The notes beneath the pieces were generated by a model. It did not search any database. It was not told where the DNA came from and saw nothing but the letters and a program-made list of their open reading frames with translations. The position numbers were made by a program, and so were the translations under genes. From assembly GCA_042089915.1 (NCBI GenBank), contig JBELJZ010000022.1:1-36304 (forward strand): a stretch of DNA of 36,304 nucleotides. Direction: 5' to 3'. Below, one piece after another: positions 1 to 8,634 of this stretch (its first letter is position 1; every line of letters starts with the position of its first letter). The DNA is from UBA8752 sp002172485. GTDB taxonomy: Bacteria; Bacteroidota; Bacteroidia; Flavobacteriales_D; Sanyastnellaceae.

Positions 1-396
1 TCGCAGTCGAGTCCGGCTTCGGCGAAGGTGCAAGAGCCATCGTCATCGGTGGCACCGGCGTTGTAGTTGCAGGCGGTGTTGTCCTGGCACCCGGGGATCT
101 CGTCATCGTCACAGATGCCGTCTCCGTCGGCGTCGGCGAGGCAATTGCCGTCGCAGTCGAGTCCGGCTTCGGCGAAGGTGCAAGAGCCATCGTCATCGGT
201 GGCACCGGCGTTGTAGTTGCAGGCGGTGTTGTCCTGGCACCCGGGGATCTCGTCATCGTCACAGATGCCGTCTCCGTCGGCGTCGGCGAGGCAGTTCCCG
301 TCGCAGTCGAGTCCGGCGTCAGCGTAGGTACAGGATTCGTCATCCACGGTCGCGTCGGGGTTGTAGTTGCAGGCTGTATCGTCCGTGCACCCTGCC
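1..396 (-). repeat. 150-bp tandem repeat coding for 50-residue TSP3-like/Cys modules
   Basis: Positions 1-150 and 151-300 are almost identical, differing visibly only near the junction (gcaattgccg versus gcagttcccg). Positions 301-396 are a diverged partial copy. The period is a multiple of three, so copy-number change keeps the reading frame. The array continues past position 1, so its full copy number is unknown. Each unit encodes one DxDxDGxxDxxE loop and one GCQDNTACNYN...DDGSC cysteine module. Confidence 0.9.
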
Positions 397-1088
397 ACAT
401 CCACAACGGGCCAAGTAAAGGTGGGCCGGTCACCATTCACCAGCACTTCAGCTGCGCCGTCGCCATTGATGAAGATTTGGGTGTACATCTGGAGGCTGAG
501 GTCTCCATCCGTTGTGAATTGTCCCGCGAGGACTTTAAGGTCAGGACCGGCAATGCCGTTGGCGTCGCCATTCAGGGCGTACCAAGCACCGCCCACACCA
601 TCGTCGATGGCCACGTTGCCACCCGGCAAGCCGCCTCCTGGATCGAAGGTGGTAGACCATGGGTTGTCACTGGATTGTACTGTAGAAACAGCTGCTTCCC
701 CAGCTACAGCATTGGGGGTGCCCTCCAATCCAATGGTGACCCAGCTGTCGTAAGCCAAGTCGGGATACACCGCGAACAACAAACTGTTGATGCCATTCGG
801 GGTTGCTCCTCCGAGGACAGCATGATAGAATGTCGTGGTGGTGTTGACGTAAGTCGGGTTGTTGGCATCACCGGAAATGGACGACAAAAAATCATCCTCG
901 TTCTCCATGGTGATGTATACCCGGGTGCAGCTGTAACCGGTGAGATCTGTCACGCCCAAAGCGCCAGCCAGAACGCCGATGTTTTCTGACACGACTTCGA
1001 CTTCGAGGTCGTATTGGGCTCGGGAAGAATGGGGGGCAAAGAGGCTCACGAACAAAGCGATGAGCAGCACGATTGGGGAAAGGCGCAT
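1..1088 (-). CDS. Secreted Cys/Asp-rich repeat protein, 3' end outside window
   Basis: The minus-strand frame is open from an ATG at 1086-1088 to the window edge, giving at least 362 residues without a stop. The N-terminus is a signal peptide (MRLSPIVLLIALFVSLF...SRAQ). An Ala/Gly/Asp-rich domain follows, to about residue 230, with no nameable catalytic motif. From about residue 231 (position 396 downward) come modules of the form GCxDxxACNYN..ATxDDGSC, alternating with DADGDGICDDDE, which resembles calcium-binding thrombospondin type 3 loops. Such modules are common in secreted and surface proteins of marine Flavobacteriales, often with a type IX sorting signal at the C-terminus. That end is not visible here, so the secretion route is inferred. 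A function as adhesin or surface-layer component is possible but not shown. The related Cys-rich modules recur in the protein at 8635-12591. Confidence 0.85.
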   Translation of the reverse strand, partial: MRLSPIVLLIALFVSLFAPHSSRAQYDLEVEVVSENIGVLAGALGVTDLTGYSCTRVYITMENEDDFLSSISGDANNPTYVNTTTTFYHAVLGGATPNGINSLLFAVYPDLAYDSWVTIGLEGTPNAVAGEAAVSTVQSSDNPWSTTFDPGGGLPGGNVAIDDGVGGAWYALNGDANGIAGPDLKVLAGQFTTDGDLSLQMYTQIFINGDGAAEVLVNGDRPTFTWPVVDVAGCTDDTACNYNPDATVDDESCTYADAGLDCDGNCLADADGDGICDDDEIPGCQDNTACNYNAGATDDDGSCTFAEAGLDCDGNCLADADGDGICDDDEIPGCQDNTACNYNAGATDDDGSCTFAEAGLDC

Positions 1089-1241
1089 GGGTTGAATCGA
1101 ATGGTCCTCCAAATTCTGCAATTCCCACCGCATTGAGAACGACGTTGACGAATTTCTCGACAGTCTTCATCGACAGTTTATTCACGCTCGGCGCATTTCA
1201 CCCGGTCATACCCCAGAAAGTGCAACTGAAGCGCCACCCGT

Positions 1242-1249
1242 TATCTTCG
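1242..1249 (+). promoter_or_regulatory. Bacteroidota-type -7 element for adk
   Basis: TATCTTCG matches TAnnTTTG at all but one fixed position. It ends only 6 nt before the adk ATG at 1256, so transcription would start at or just before the start codon. No convincing -33 TTG is seen at the expected distance. Confidence 0.5.
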
Positions 1250-1255
1250 CGCGCC

Positions 1256-1831
1256 ATGCGCAACATTGTCCTCTTCGGCCCTCCAGGGGCTGGCAAAGGC
1301 ACGCAAAGTGCTCTGCTCGTTGACCATTTCGGTTTTGTCCACCTGTCTACGGGCGACATTTTCCGGGCCAATATCAAAGGGGAAACCGAGCTGGGTACGT
1401 TGGCCAAATCATACATGGACAAAGGGCAATTGGTGCCCGACGATGTGACCATTCGCATGCTGGAAGACAGTGCCAATGCACACCCCGACGCCAGCGGCTT
1501 CATTTTCGACGGATTCCCGAGGACCACTGCACAGGCTGAGGCCCTCGACCGTTTTCTCGAAGGCAAGGGCCAATCCATCAGTGGCATGCTCGCACTGGAA
1601 GTGGAGGAGGATGAGCTCAAGGTGCGCCTCGCCAAACGGGCGGAGACCAGCGGCCGTGCAGACGATGCGGACCCGGCTGTGATCCAGAAGCGCATCGATG
1701 TTTACCATGCCGAGACAGCGCCGGTGGCGGGTCATTACGAGGCGCAAGGCAAATACCACGGCATCGCTGGCATGGGGTCCATCGAGGACATCTTCGGCCG
1801 GCTCAAAGCTGCAATTGACAGCCTCGGCTGA
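1256..1831 (+). CDS. adk: Adenylate kinase
   Basis: Reversible phosphoryl transfer from ATP to AMP giving two ADP, in the cytoplasm. The 191-residue protein starts MRNIVLFGPPGAGKGT, with the P-loop at residues 8-16. It also has the AMP-binding STGDIFR segment, the FDGFPRT motif and the LID-region arginines (LAKRAETSGRADD). The LID lacks the four-Cys zinc site and the long insertion, so it is a short-type kinase as usual in Bacteroidota. An in-frame ATG at 1073 exists, but it would add 61 residues of non-homologous sequence running through the promoter-like element, so 1256 is preferred. obgE follows after 24 nt, the usual adk-obg arrangement of this phylum. An hpt gene, often found upstream in relatives, is absent; the repeat-protein gene is divergent there instead. 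Confidence 0.97.
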   Translation: MRNIVLFGPPGAGKGTQSALLVDHFGFVHLSTGDIFRANIKGETELGTLAKSYMDKGQLVPDDVTIRMLEDSANAHPDASGFIFDGFPRTTAQAEALDRFLEGKGQSISGMLALEVEEDELKVRLAKRAETSGRADDADPAVIQKRIDVYHAETAPVAGHYEAQGKYHGIAGMGSIEDIFGRLKAAIDSLG

Positions 1832-1855
1832 GCCCCGTTTGCCGGAGGAACCGCC

Positions 1856-2854
<999 letters not shown>

Positions 2855-2867
2855 ATTTCTCTTTGGG

Positions 2868-2875
2868 TACTTTCG
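2868..2875 (+). promoter_or_regulatory. Possible -7 element upstream of the E1 dehydrogenase gene
   Basis: TACTTTCG resembles TAnnTTTG with one mismatch and lies 19 nt before the ATG at 2895. It is the only promoter-like element in the 40-nt gap after obgE. No matching TTG is seen near -33, so this is tentative. Confidence 0.35.
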
Positions 2876-2894
2876 CGCGGTACCATCAACGCCC

Positions 2895-5348
2895 ATGGGA
2901 CAACGACTCGCGCTCGAAACCGGTGAGGACCTCAGAAAGGTGGCCCTCCACGACTACAAACTGGCCTGCATCAGCCGTGAAGCTTCTCTGCTCGGACGCA
3001 AAGAAGTCCTGACCGGCAAGGCCAAATTCGGCATTTTCGGAGACGGAAAAGAGGTGGCCCAGCTCGCCTTGGCCCGGCAATTCCAGCCGGGTGATTTCCG
3101 CAGCGGTTATTACCGGGACCAGACCTTGATGATGGCCTTGGGGCTGTTGTCCGTCCAGGAGTATTTCGCCCAGCTCTATGCCGACACGGATTCGGAGCGG
3201 GAGCCCATGACGTCCGGTCGCCAGATGAACGGTCACTTCGCATCGCCCACAGTGGGGCCAGATGGGCAATTCCTCGACCTGACGGCTGGACCAAACAGTT
3301 CCGTGGACCTGTCTCCGACGGGCAGCCAAATGCCCCGGTTGCTCGGTTTGGCCCAGGCGAGCCGCCACTTCCGGCGCGAGGGGAAGGCCATGTCCAAGGC
3401 CGGTTTCGATGCGTCCAATTTGTCCAAAGGGGGTCAGGAGGTGGCGTTTGGTACGATCGGAGATGCCTCCACGTCCGAAGGCATGTTCTGGGAGACCATG
3501 AATGCCGCAGCCGTGATGGAGGTGCCGATGTGTGTCTCGGTTTGGGACGATGGTTACGGCATTTCCGTGCCGAAGAAATACCAGACGGCGCGCGAGAGTA
3601 TCTCGCAAGCATTGGCTGGCATGGCATACGGTTCGGAGCCCGGTGGGGCAGGGGATGGTGGCGTGTCCGTCGCCGAGGCCGAGGCGGAGTTGCCCGGTGG
3701 TGGCATCGTCATCTTCAAAGTGCGGGCTTGGGATTATCCAGCCCTCTTGCTGACCTATGAGCGGGCTGTCAAGGTGTGCCGGGATCGGCATGTCCCCGTG
3801 CTGGTCCACGTGGAGGAATGCACCCAGCCGCAAGGCCACAGCACCAGCGGTTCACACGAACGGTACAAGACGCCCGAGCGCTTGGCTTGGGCCGAGGAGT
3901 TCGACGGCATCCGACAATTGTCGCGTTTCCTCGTGATGGAAGGAGCGGCGACGGAAGAAGAGCTGAAGGCCATCCGCAAGGAGGCCAAGAAGGCCGTTCG
4001 TGCCGAGCAGAAAGCCGCTTGGGCAGCGGTCCGCCAAGCCTTGGACGGCGAACGCGATACAGCAGTGGAGTTGCTGCGCGCGGTGCCGAACTGTGCCGAG
4101 CGGGCGGAGGCCCTTGCCAAGGTGATGGGCCCCATCCGCCGGGATGTGCACGGTACCGTTCGGCGGGCATTGCATGCCACAGCAGGACAGGACTCCCCAG
4201 AACGCAACGCGCTGCGCCAGTGGCTTCAGGTGCAGCAGAAACGCTGCGCCAATCTCTTTTTGGGCGACTTGCACGTGGATGGGGCTTTGAGTGCCTTGAA
4301 CGTGCCCGCCATGGCGCCACAGTACGATGGCCATGAGGAGGCGGATGGCCGGGTCATCCTCCGAGACAACTTCAAGGCCCTCTTCGAACGCCATCCGGAG
4401 CTGTTGACCTTTGGTGAGGACACCGGTCGCATCGGCGGGGTGAACCAGGCCATGGAAGGCATGCAGGAGGCATTCGGTGAGAACCGTGTGTCCGATGTCG
4501 GCATCCGAGAATGCACCATCATTGGGCAGGGCATTGGCCTCGCCATGCGCGGGTTGCGGCCCATCGCCGAGATCCAGTACCTCGACTACCTCTACTACGG
4601 ACTGCAGCTTCTGCGGGATGACCTCGCCACCGTGTACTACCGCAGTGCGGGGACGCAGCGCGCGCCCCTCATTGTGCGCACCCGGGGGCACCGCCTCGAA
4701 GGTGTCTGGCACGCGGGAAGCCCCATGGGGGCTATCATCCACAGCATCCGTGGCATGCACGTTTGCGTGCCGCGTAACATGACGCAGGCGGCAGGCATGT
4801 ACAACACGCTGATGGCGGCTGGAGAGCCGGCATTGGTGGTGGAGTGCTTGAATGGATACCGTACCAAGGAGCAGGTGCCGTCCAACTTGGGTGAGTTCAA
4901 GGTCCCGCTGGGGATTCCGGAAGTTGTGCGCGAAGGTGCCGACCTCACCGTGGTGTCTTACGGCAGCACCTTCAACCTTTGTGCTCAGGCGGCTGAGGTA
5001 CTGGCCGAGATGGGTGTCGACATCGAGTTGATCGATGTGCAGACACTGTTGCCATTCGACTTGCCCGGTACCATCGCTGCCAGTGTGGCCAAAACAGGAC
5101 GGGTGCTGTTCGTGGATGAAGACGTCCCGGGAGGCGCAGCGGCCTTCATGTTGGAGCGCACCTTGTCGAAGGGGAACCTGTGGACTGCTTTGGATGCGGC
5201 ACCCGAGACCCTCACCGCGGCCCCGAATCTTCCGCCCTATGGTACGGATGGAGATTACTTTTCGAAGCCGTCCATCGAGGACATCGTGGAGCGGGCCCAC
5301 GCCATGGTGGCGGAGTCCGACCCGGCCGCATACCCCGACCTGGTCTGA
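2895..5348 (+). CDS. Fused E1 alpha-beta 2-oxoacid dehydrogenase (branched-chain type)
   Basis: Thiamine-diphosphate-dependent E1 component of a 2-oxoacid dehydrogenase complex, decarboxylating a 2-oxoacid and passing the acyl group to lipoyl-E2. At 817 residues it is a single-chain fusion. The alpha half (about 1-420) carries the substrate-channel segment SGRQMNGHF and the TPP/Mg motif starting GDAST at residue 189, with the downstream Asn in ETMNAA. The beta half (about 485-817) contains the LTFGEDTGRIGG and VRTRGHRLEGVWHAGSP segments and a transketolase C-terminal domain (VVSYGSTFNLC, DVQTLLPFD, VDEDVPGG). Such fusions are common in Bacteroidota and are usually annotated as 2-oxoisovalerate or general dehydrogenase E1. 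Pyruvate or branched-chain specificity cannot be decided from sequence alone. No E2 or E3 gene lies in the window. A gene starting 2 nt after its stop codon is probably coupled. Confidence 0.92.
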   Translation: MGQRLALETGEDLRKVALHDYKLACISREASLLGRKEVLTGKAKFGIFGDGKEVAQLALARQFQPGDFRSGYYRDQTLMMALGLLSVQEYFAQLYADTDSEREPMTSGRQMNGHFASPTVGPDGQFLDLTAGPNSSVDLSPTGSQMPRLLGLAQASRHFRREGKAMSKAGFDASNLSKGGQEVAFGTIGDASTSEGMFWETMNAAAVMEVPMCVSVWDDGYGISVPKKYQTARESISQALAGMAYGSEPGGAGDGGVSVAEAEAELPGGGIVIFKVRAWDYPALLLTYERAVKVCRDRHVPVLVHVEECTQPQGHSTSGSHERYKTPERLAWAEEFDGIRQLSRFLVMEGAATEEELKAIRKEAKKAVRAEQKAAWAAVRQALDGERDTAVELLRAVPNCAERAEALAKVMGPIRRDVHGTVRRALHATAGQDSPERNALRQWLQVQQKRCANLFLGDLHVDGALSALNVPAMAPQYDGHEEADGRVILRDNFKALFERHPELLTFGEDTGRIGGVNQAMEGMQEAFGENRVSDVGIRECTIIGQGIGLAMRGLRPIAEIQYLDYLYYGLQLLRDDLATVYYRSAGTQRAPLIVRTRGHRLEGVWHAGSPMGAIIHSIRGMHVCVPRNMTQAAGMYNTLMAAGEPALVVECLNGYRTKEQVPSNLGEFKVPLGIPEVVREGADLTVVSYGSTFNLCAQAAEVLAEMGVDIELIDVQTLLPFDLPGTIAASVAKTGRVLFVDEDVPGGAAAFMLERTLSKGNLWTALDAAPETLTAAPNLPPYGTDGDYFSKPSIEDIVERAHAMVAESDPAAYPDLV

Positions 5349-5349
5349 A

Positions 5350-5580
5350 GTGGAGGCCATTCCGTTCCATTTGCGCACCGAGTACATCGATTTGCTCCAG
5401 GTGCTGAAGGCCACAGGGCTTTGCGCTACCGGAGGTGAAGCCAAATGGGCGGTCGAGGAGGAGCGCATCCAGGTCAATGGGGAGCTCGAATTGCGCAAAC
5501 GCCGCAAGTTGCGCGCAGGAGATGTGGTGGAGCTAGATGGTCAATACCGCGTGGAGATTCTTCCGGAGGGGGCAAACTGA
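5350..5580 (+). CDS. Small S4-domain RNA-binding protein (YbcJ-like)
   Basis: A 76-residue protein starting at a GTG that follows the E1 stop codon by one base. The sequence VEAIPFHLRTEYIDLLQVLK..GLCATGGEAKWAVEEERIQVNG is a stand-alone S4 fold. It has the GG-E-AK helix, the VNG turn and the RKRRKLRAGDVVEL strand typical of the YbcJ/YaaA-like S4 family that binds structured RNA. Its length matches that family (about 70 residues). The frame is open further upstream inside the E1 gene, but that extension is an out-of-frame translation of E1 and has no S4 homology. The start at 5350 suggests termination-reinitiation coupling with E1. Its RNA target is unknown. Confidence 0.85.
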   Translation: MEAIPFHLRTEYIDLLQVLKATGLCATGGEAKWAVEEERIQVNGELELRKRRKLRAGDVVELDGQYRVEILPEGAN

Positions 5581-5641
5581 TTTCGTCGCATATTGCCGAG
5601 CCTCGGCGACGCCTCGGGGCATTGAATCGATTCGCCACGCC

Positions 5642-8509
5642 ATGCGCATTCCTGCACTCCGCCTCTTTGGGCTTTTCCTGTTGTTGTGTGTTTCCCTCGG
5701 CACCGTAGATGCACAAAATGTCATCCGGGGTCAAGTCATCGATGGAGAAACTGGGGACCCAGTCTTTGCCGCAGGTGTTCTGGTCCAAGGGAGCACCACG
5801 GCAACGAGCACGGATTTCGATGGCCGATTCCGTTTGGAAGTGGTTTCCTTGCCCGTCACGCTGAACGTCAGTTTCATCGGCTATGCCACCCTCGCTTTGG
5901 GCGTCCGGAACACCTCGGAAGAGGTGCGCGCCGTGTTGCAGCCTGACGCAGTCCTGATGGAGGAAGCCCAGGTGGTCGGCTCTCGGATTGACGAGCGCCA
6001 GAAACAGGGTCCGCTCACCGTCGAAAGCATGGATGTCCTCGCCATCAAGGAGGCGCCGAGCGGCAATTTCTACGAGGGTTTGGGTAACCTCAAGGGAGTC
6101 GATTTGACCAGTGCCTCCCTCGGTTTCAAAATCATCAACACGCGCGGATTCAACAGCACGTCTCCGGTGCGTTCGCTCCAATTGATTGACGGTGTCGACA
6201 ACCAAAGCCCGGGCTTGAATTTCTCGCTCGGCAACTTTCTCGGGGCGCCGGAGCTGGACGTGATGAAGGTGGACATCGTGGCTGGCGCCAGCAGTGCGTT
6301 CTTTGGTCCCGGTGCCTTCAATGGTGTGGTGTCCATGGAGACCAAGTCGCCTTTCCGCTTCCCGGGACTGAGCGTGAGTGCCAAGGCCGGTGAGCGCAAC
6401 CTGACTGAGACGGGCTTCCGGTATGCCGATTACATCACGGACAAGGAGGACAATCCGGTGCTCGGGTTCAAGGTCAATGCCTTCCGCTTCAGTGCAGACG
6501 ACTGGGTGGCGGACAACTACAACCCCGTGGATGGGGCCAATGACGGGCTGGGCAATCCCGGTCGCTTTGACGCCGTGAACATCTACGGGGACGAGTACCG
6601 TCCCGTCTTCGACTACAGTGGAGACAACAGCACCAATGCTCGGGGACTCGGTAGCTTCTACCGGACCGGCTATCGGGAGATTGACCTCGTGGACTACGGC
6701 ACAGAGAACCTGAAGGTGAGTACCGCCCTGCACCTGCGCCTCCAGCCGGAGAAGACCTATGAGTCCGCCGAGCTGGTGTATGGATTCAACAGCGGATTCG
6801 GCACGACAGTCTATCAGGGGGACAACCGGTTCTCGCTGCGCGACATCGAATTCTACCAGCACAAGATCCAGCTTTCCAAGCCTGGCAAGTGGTTCATCCG
6901 GGCGTACCGCACGAGTGAGGATGCCGGCAACAGTTACGATCCATACGCCACCGCCCTGCGGCTGCAAGAGGAAGCCCGCTCGGACTACAGCTACTCCAAG
7001 GTGTATTACCGGTATTGGGTCGACAGTATCGTACCTGGCATCAACCTGAGTTACCCCGAACTCGAGCAGATCGGAGTCGACCCGAACTACGGCTTTCCCA
7101 TTTTCGGCTACCCCGAGGGGGCCGTTGAGGGCTGGTACTCCGACTACTCGGATTCCTTGGCCTTCTGGCATTCGCAGGTGGAGAACTTGACCAACAATGG
7201 CACCGCCGGTCTGCCCGATGTGGCACAGGATCCGCTGGGTTTCCTGACGCCTGGCACGCCGGAATTTGAGGCCGAATTCAGTCGTCTCGTGGCCGCCAAG
7301 AACAACGAAGAGGAGGGAGGTACCCGGTTCTTTGACCGGTCCTCGCTCATCCACGCGCACGCCGAGCGCATCTTCAAGGTGGATGGACTCGAGGAGATCC
7401 GGGTTGGCGCCAACTTCCGGAGGTACACCCCGGACAGCGACGGCACCATCTTTAGCGACACCTCGGGGGTGGTCATCACCAACCAGGAAGTCGGTCTATA
7501 TGCCGGTGCGCGGAAGCGCTTTGCGGAGGACAAGGTGATCACCACCGCCACCATCCGGGCCGACAAGAACCAGAACTTCGATTGGGTCTTCTCCCCAGCG
7601 GCCTCGCTCGTCTGGAAGCCCCGCGAGCAGGATTATTTCCGGGTGAGCTTTTCCAGCGCCTTACGGAATCCTACGCTCGCGGACCAGTACCTCTACCTCG
7701 ATGTTGGTCCTGCCACCTTGGTCGGCAATTTGCAAGGGCGTGAGAATTTGGTGAACGCCTCCAGTTTTGTCGACTACCGAAATAGCATCTCATCATCCAA
7801 TGGGTTGCCTTTTGGCAACCTCGATATGCTGCAATATTTCGACATTGCACCTTTACGTCCTGAACAGGTGCGATCCATCGAAGTGGGCTACCGAACCACT
7901 CTTGGGGAGCGGCTGTATTTGGACGGGAGCTGGTACTTGAGTCAGTACAACCATTTCATTGGATACAATATCGGCCTCGATGTTCTTTTCGAGAATCCCG
8001 ACTTTCCAGAGGCCATCACAACAGTTGACGTCTTCCGTTATGCAGCCAACTCCATCAACACCGTACGCACAACAGGGGCATCGATTGGAGCCAATTGGTA
8101 TGTCGGAGACAACTGGATGATCTCCGGTAATTACAGCTGGAATCGTTTGGTTAAGACGAACGAGGATGATCCCATCATTCCGGCTTTCAATACACCAGAA
8201 CACAAGTACAATTTCGGTGTCAGCACCCGAGATCTTCGGCTGCGGGAGGCGAGCACGTGGGGCTTCGGTGTGAACTACAAATGGGTGCAAGGATTCGTCT
8301 TCGAGGGGTCGCCACAATTCACGGGATTTGTGCCCACTTATGACCTGCTGGACATCCAGGCGAATGCCCGCATCGATGCTTGGAATTTGACCATCAAAGG
8401 AGGCGCGTCCAACATCCTCGAAAACCTCCACATTGAGACCTACGGTGGACCAACAGTGGGCCGGTTGGCTTATCTGAGCCTGCTCTACGAAGTCGATACC
8501 CGCAATTGA
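5642..8509 (+). CDS. TonB-dependent receptor with carboxypeptidase-like N-domain
   Basis: Outer-membrane, proton-motive-force-driven uptake receptor of 955 residues. A signal peptide (MRIPALRLFGLFLLLCVSLGTVDAQ) is followed by a CarboxypepD_reg-like domain (about 26-105, GQVIDGETGDPVFAAGVLV...TDFDGRF). The plug domain (about 120-260) contains INTRGFNS, LIDGVDNQSPG and VDIVAGASSAFFGPGAFNGVV. The rest is a long beta-barrel ending LSLLYEVDTRN with alternating aromatic strands. The chosen ATG gives the signal peptide directly; upstream codons to 5537 add only non-signal sequence. No SusD-like partner gene follows, so a polysaccharide-utilisation locus is not supported and the substrate is unknown. 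From about codon 700 (position 7740) the GC content drops markedly compared with the first two thirds, which suggests a recombinant barrel segment. Confidence 0.93.
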   Translation: MRIPALRLFGLFLLLCVSLGTVDAQNVIRGQVIDGETGDPVFAAGVLVQGSTTATSTDFDGRFRLEVVSLPVTLNVSFIGYATLALGVRNTSEEVRAVLQPDAVLMEEAQVVGSRIDERQKQGPLTVESMDVLAIKEAPSGNFYEGLGNLKGVDLTSASLGFKIINTRGFNSTSPVRSLQLIDGVDNQSPGLNFSLGNFLGAPELDVMKVDIVAGASSAFFGPGAFNGVVSMETKSPFRFPGLSVSAKAGERNLTETGFRYADYITDKEDNPVLGFKVNAFRFSADDWVADNYNPVDGANDGLGNPGRFDAVNIYGDEYRPVFDYSGDNSTNARGLGSFYRTGYREIDLVDYGTENLKVSTALHLRLQPEKTYESAELVYGFNSGFGTTVYQGDNRFSLRDIEFYQHKIQLSKPGKWFIRAYRTSEDAGNSYDPYATALRLQEEARSDYSYSKVYYRYWVDSIVPGINLSYPELEQIGVDPNYGFPIFGYPEGAVEGWYSDYSDSLAFWHSQVENLTNNGTAGLPDVAQDPLGFLTPGTPEFEAEFSRLVAAKNNEEEGGTRFFDRSSLIHAHAERIFKVDGLEEIRVGANFRRYTPDSDGTIFSDTSGVVITNQEVGLYAGARKRFAEDKVITTATIRADKNQNFDWVFSPAASLVWKPREQDYFRVSFSSALRNPTLADQYLYLDVGPATLVGNLQGRENLVNASSFVDYRNSISSSNGLPFGNLDMLQYFDIAPLRPEQVRSIEVGYRTTLGERLYLDGSWYLSQYNHFIGYNIGLDVLFENPDFPEAITTVDVFRYAANSINTVRTTGASIGANWYVGDNWMISGNYSWNRLVKTNEDDPIIPAFNTPEHKYNFGVSTRDLRLREASTWGFGVNYKWVQGFVFEGSPQFTGFVPTYDLLDIQANARIDAWNLTIKGGASNILENLHIETYGGPTVGRLAYLSLLYEVDTRN

Positions 8510-8536
8510 CGAGGGATTCGAGGCGGGTTGGACGTT

Positions 8537-8584
8537 GACAAATTTTGTCCAGCCTTCGACGAATAGGGTGTGTAACTTCTACAC
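8537..8584. promoter_or_regulatory. Two adjacent palindromes upstream of the 8635 gene
   Basis: GACAAA-T-TTTGTC (8537-8549) is a perfect inverted repeat with 6-bp arms. GTGTA-acttc-TACAC (8570-8584) is a second perfect one with 5-bp arms. Both lie in the 125-bp gap between the receptor stop and the ATG at 8635. Neither is followed by a T-run, so operator or RNA-stem roles are more likely than termination. A weak -7-like TACCTTGT lies at 8603-8610. Function is inferred only from position and symmetry. Confidence 0.35.
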
Positions 8585-8634
8585 GATACCCGGCGGTTTG
8601 TTTACCTTGTTCCTTCAATCCTAGGGACCAAATC

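Noticed and set aside
1..396. CRISPR-like array
   Set aside because: Units are contiguous 150-bp coding repeats without unique spacers and lie in an open reading frame.
3852..5507. Long minus-strand open frame (551 codons) inside the E1 gene
   Set aside because: It is antisense to a clear E1 dehydrogenase; such long antisense frames are common in GC-rich genes with strong third-position bias. No family motif.
5474..7360. 628-codon minus-strand frame over the S4 and receptor genes
   Set aside because: It lies across two supported plus-strand genes and their gap; composition shadow only.
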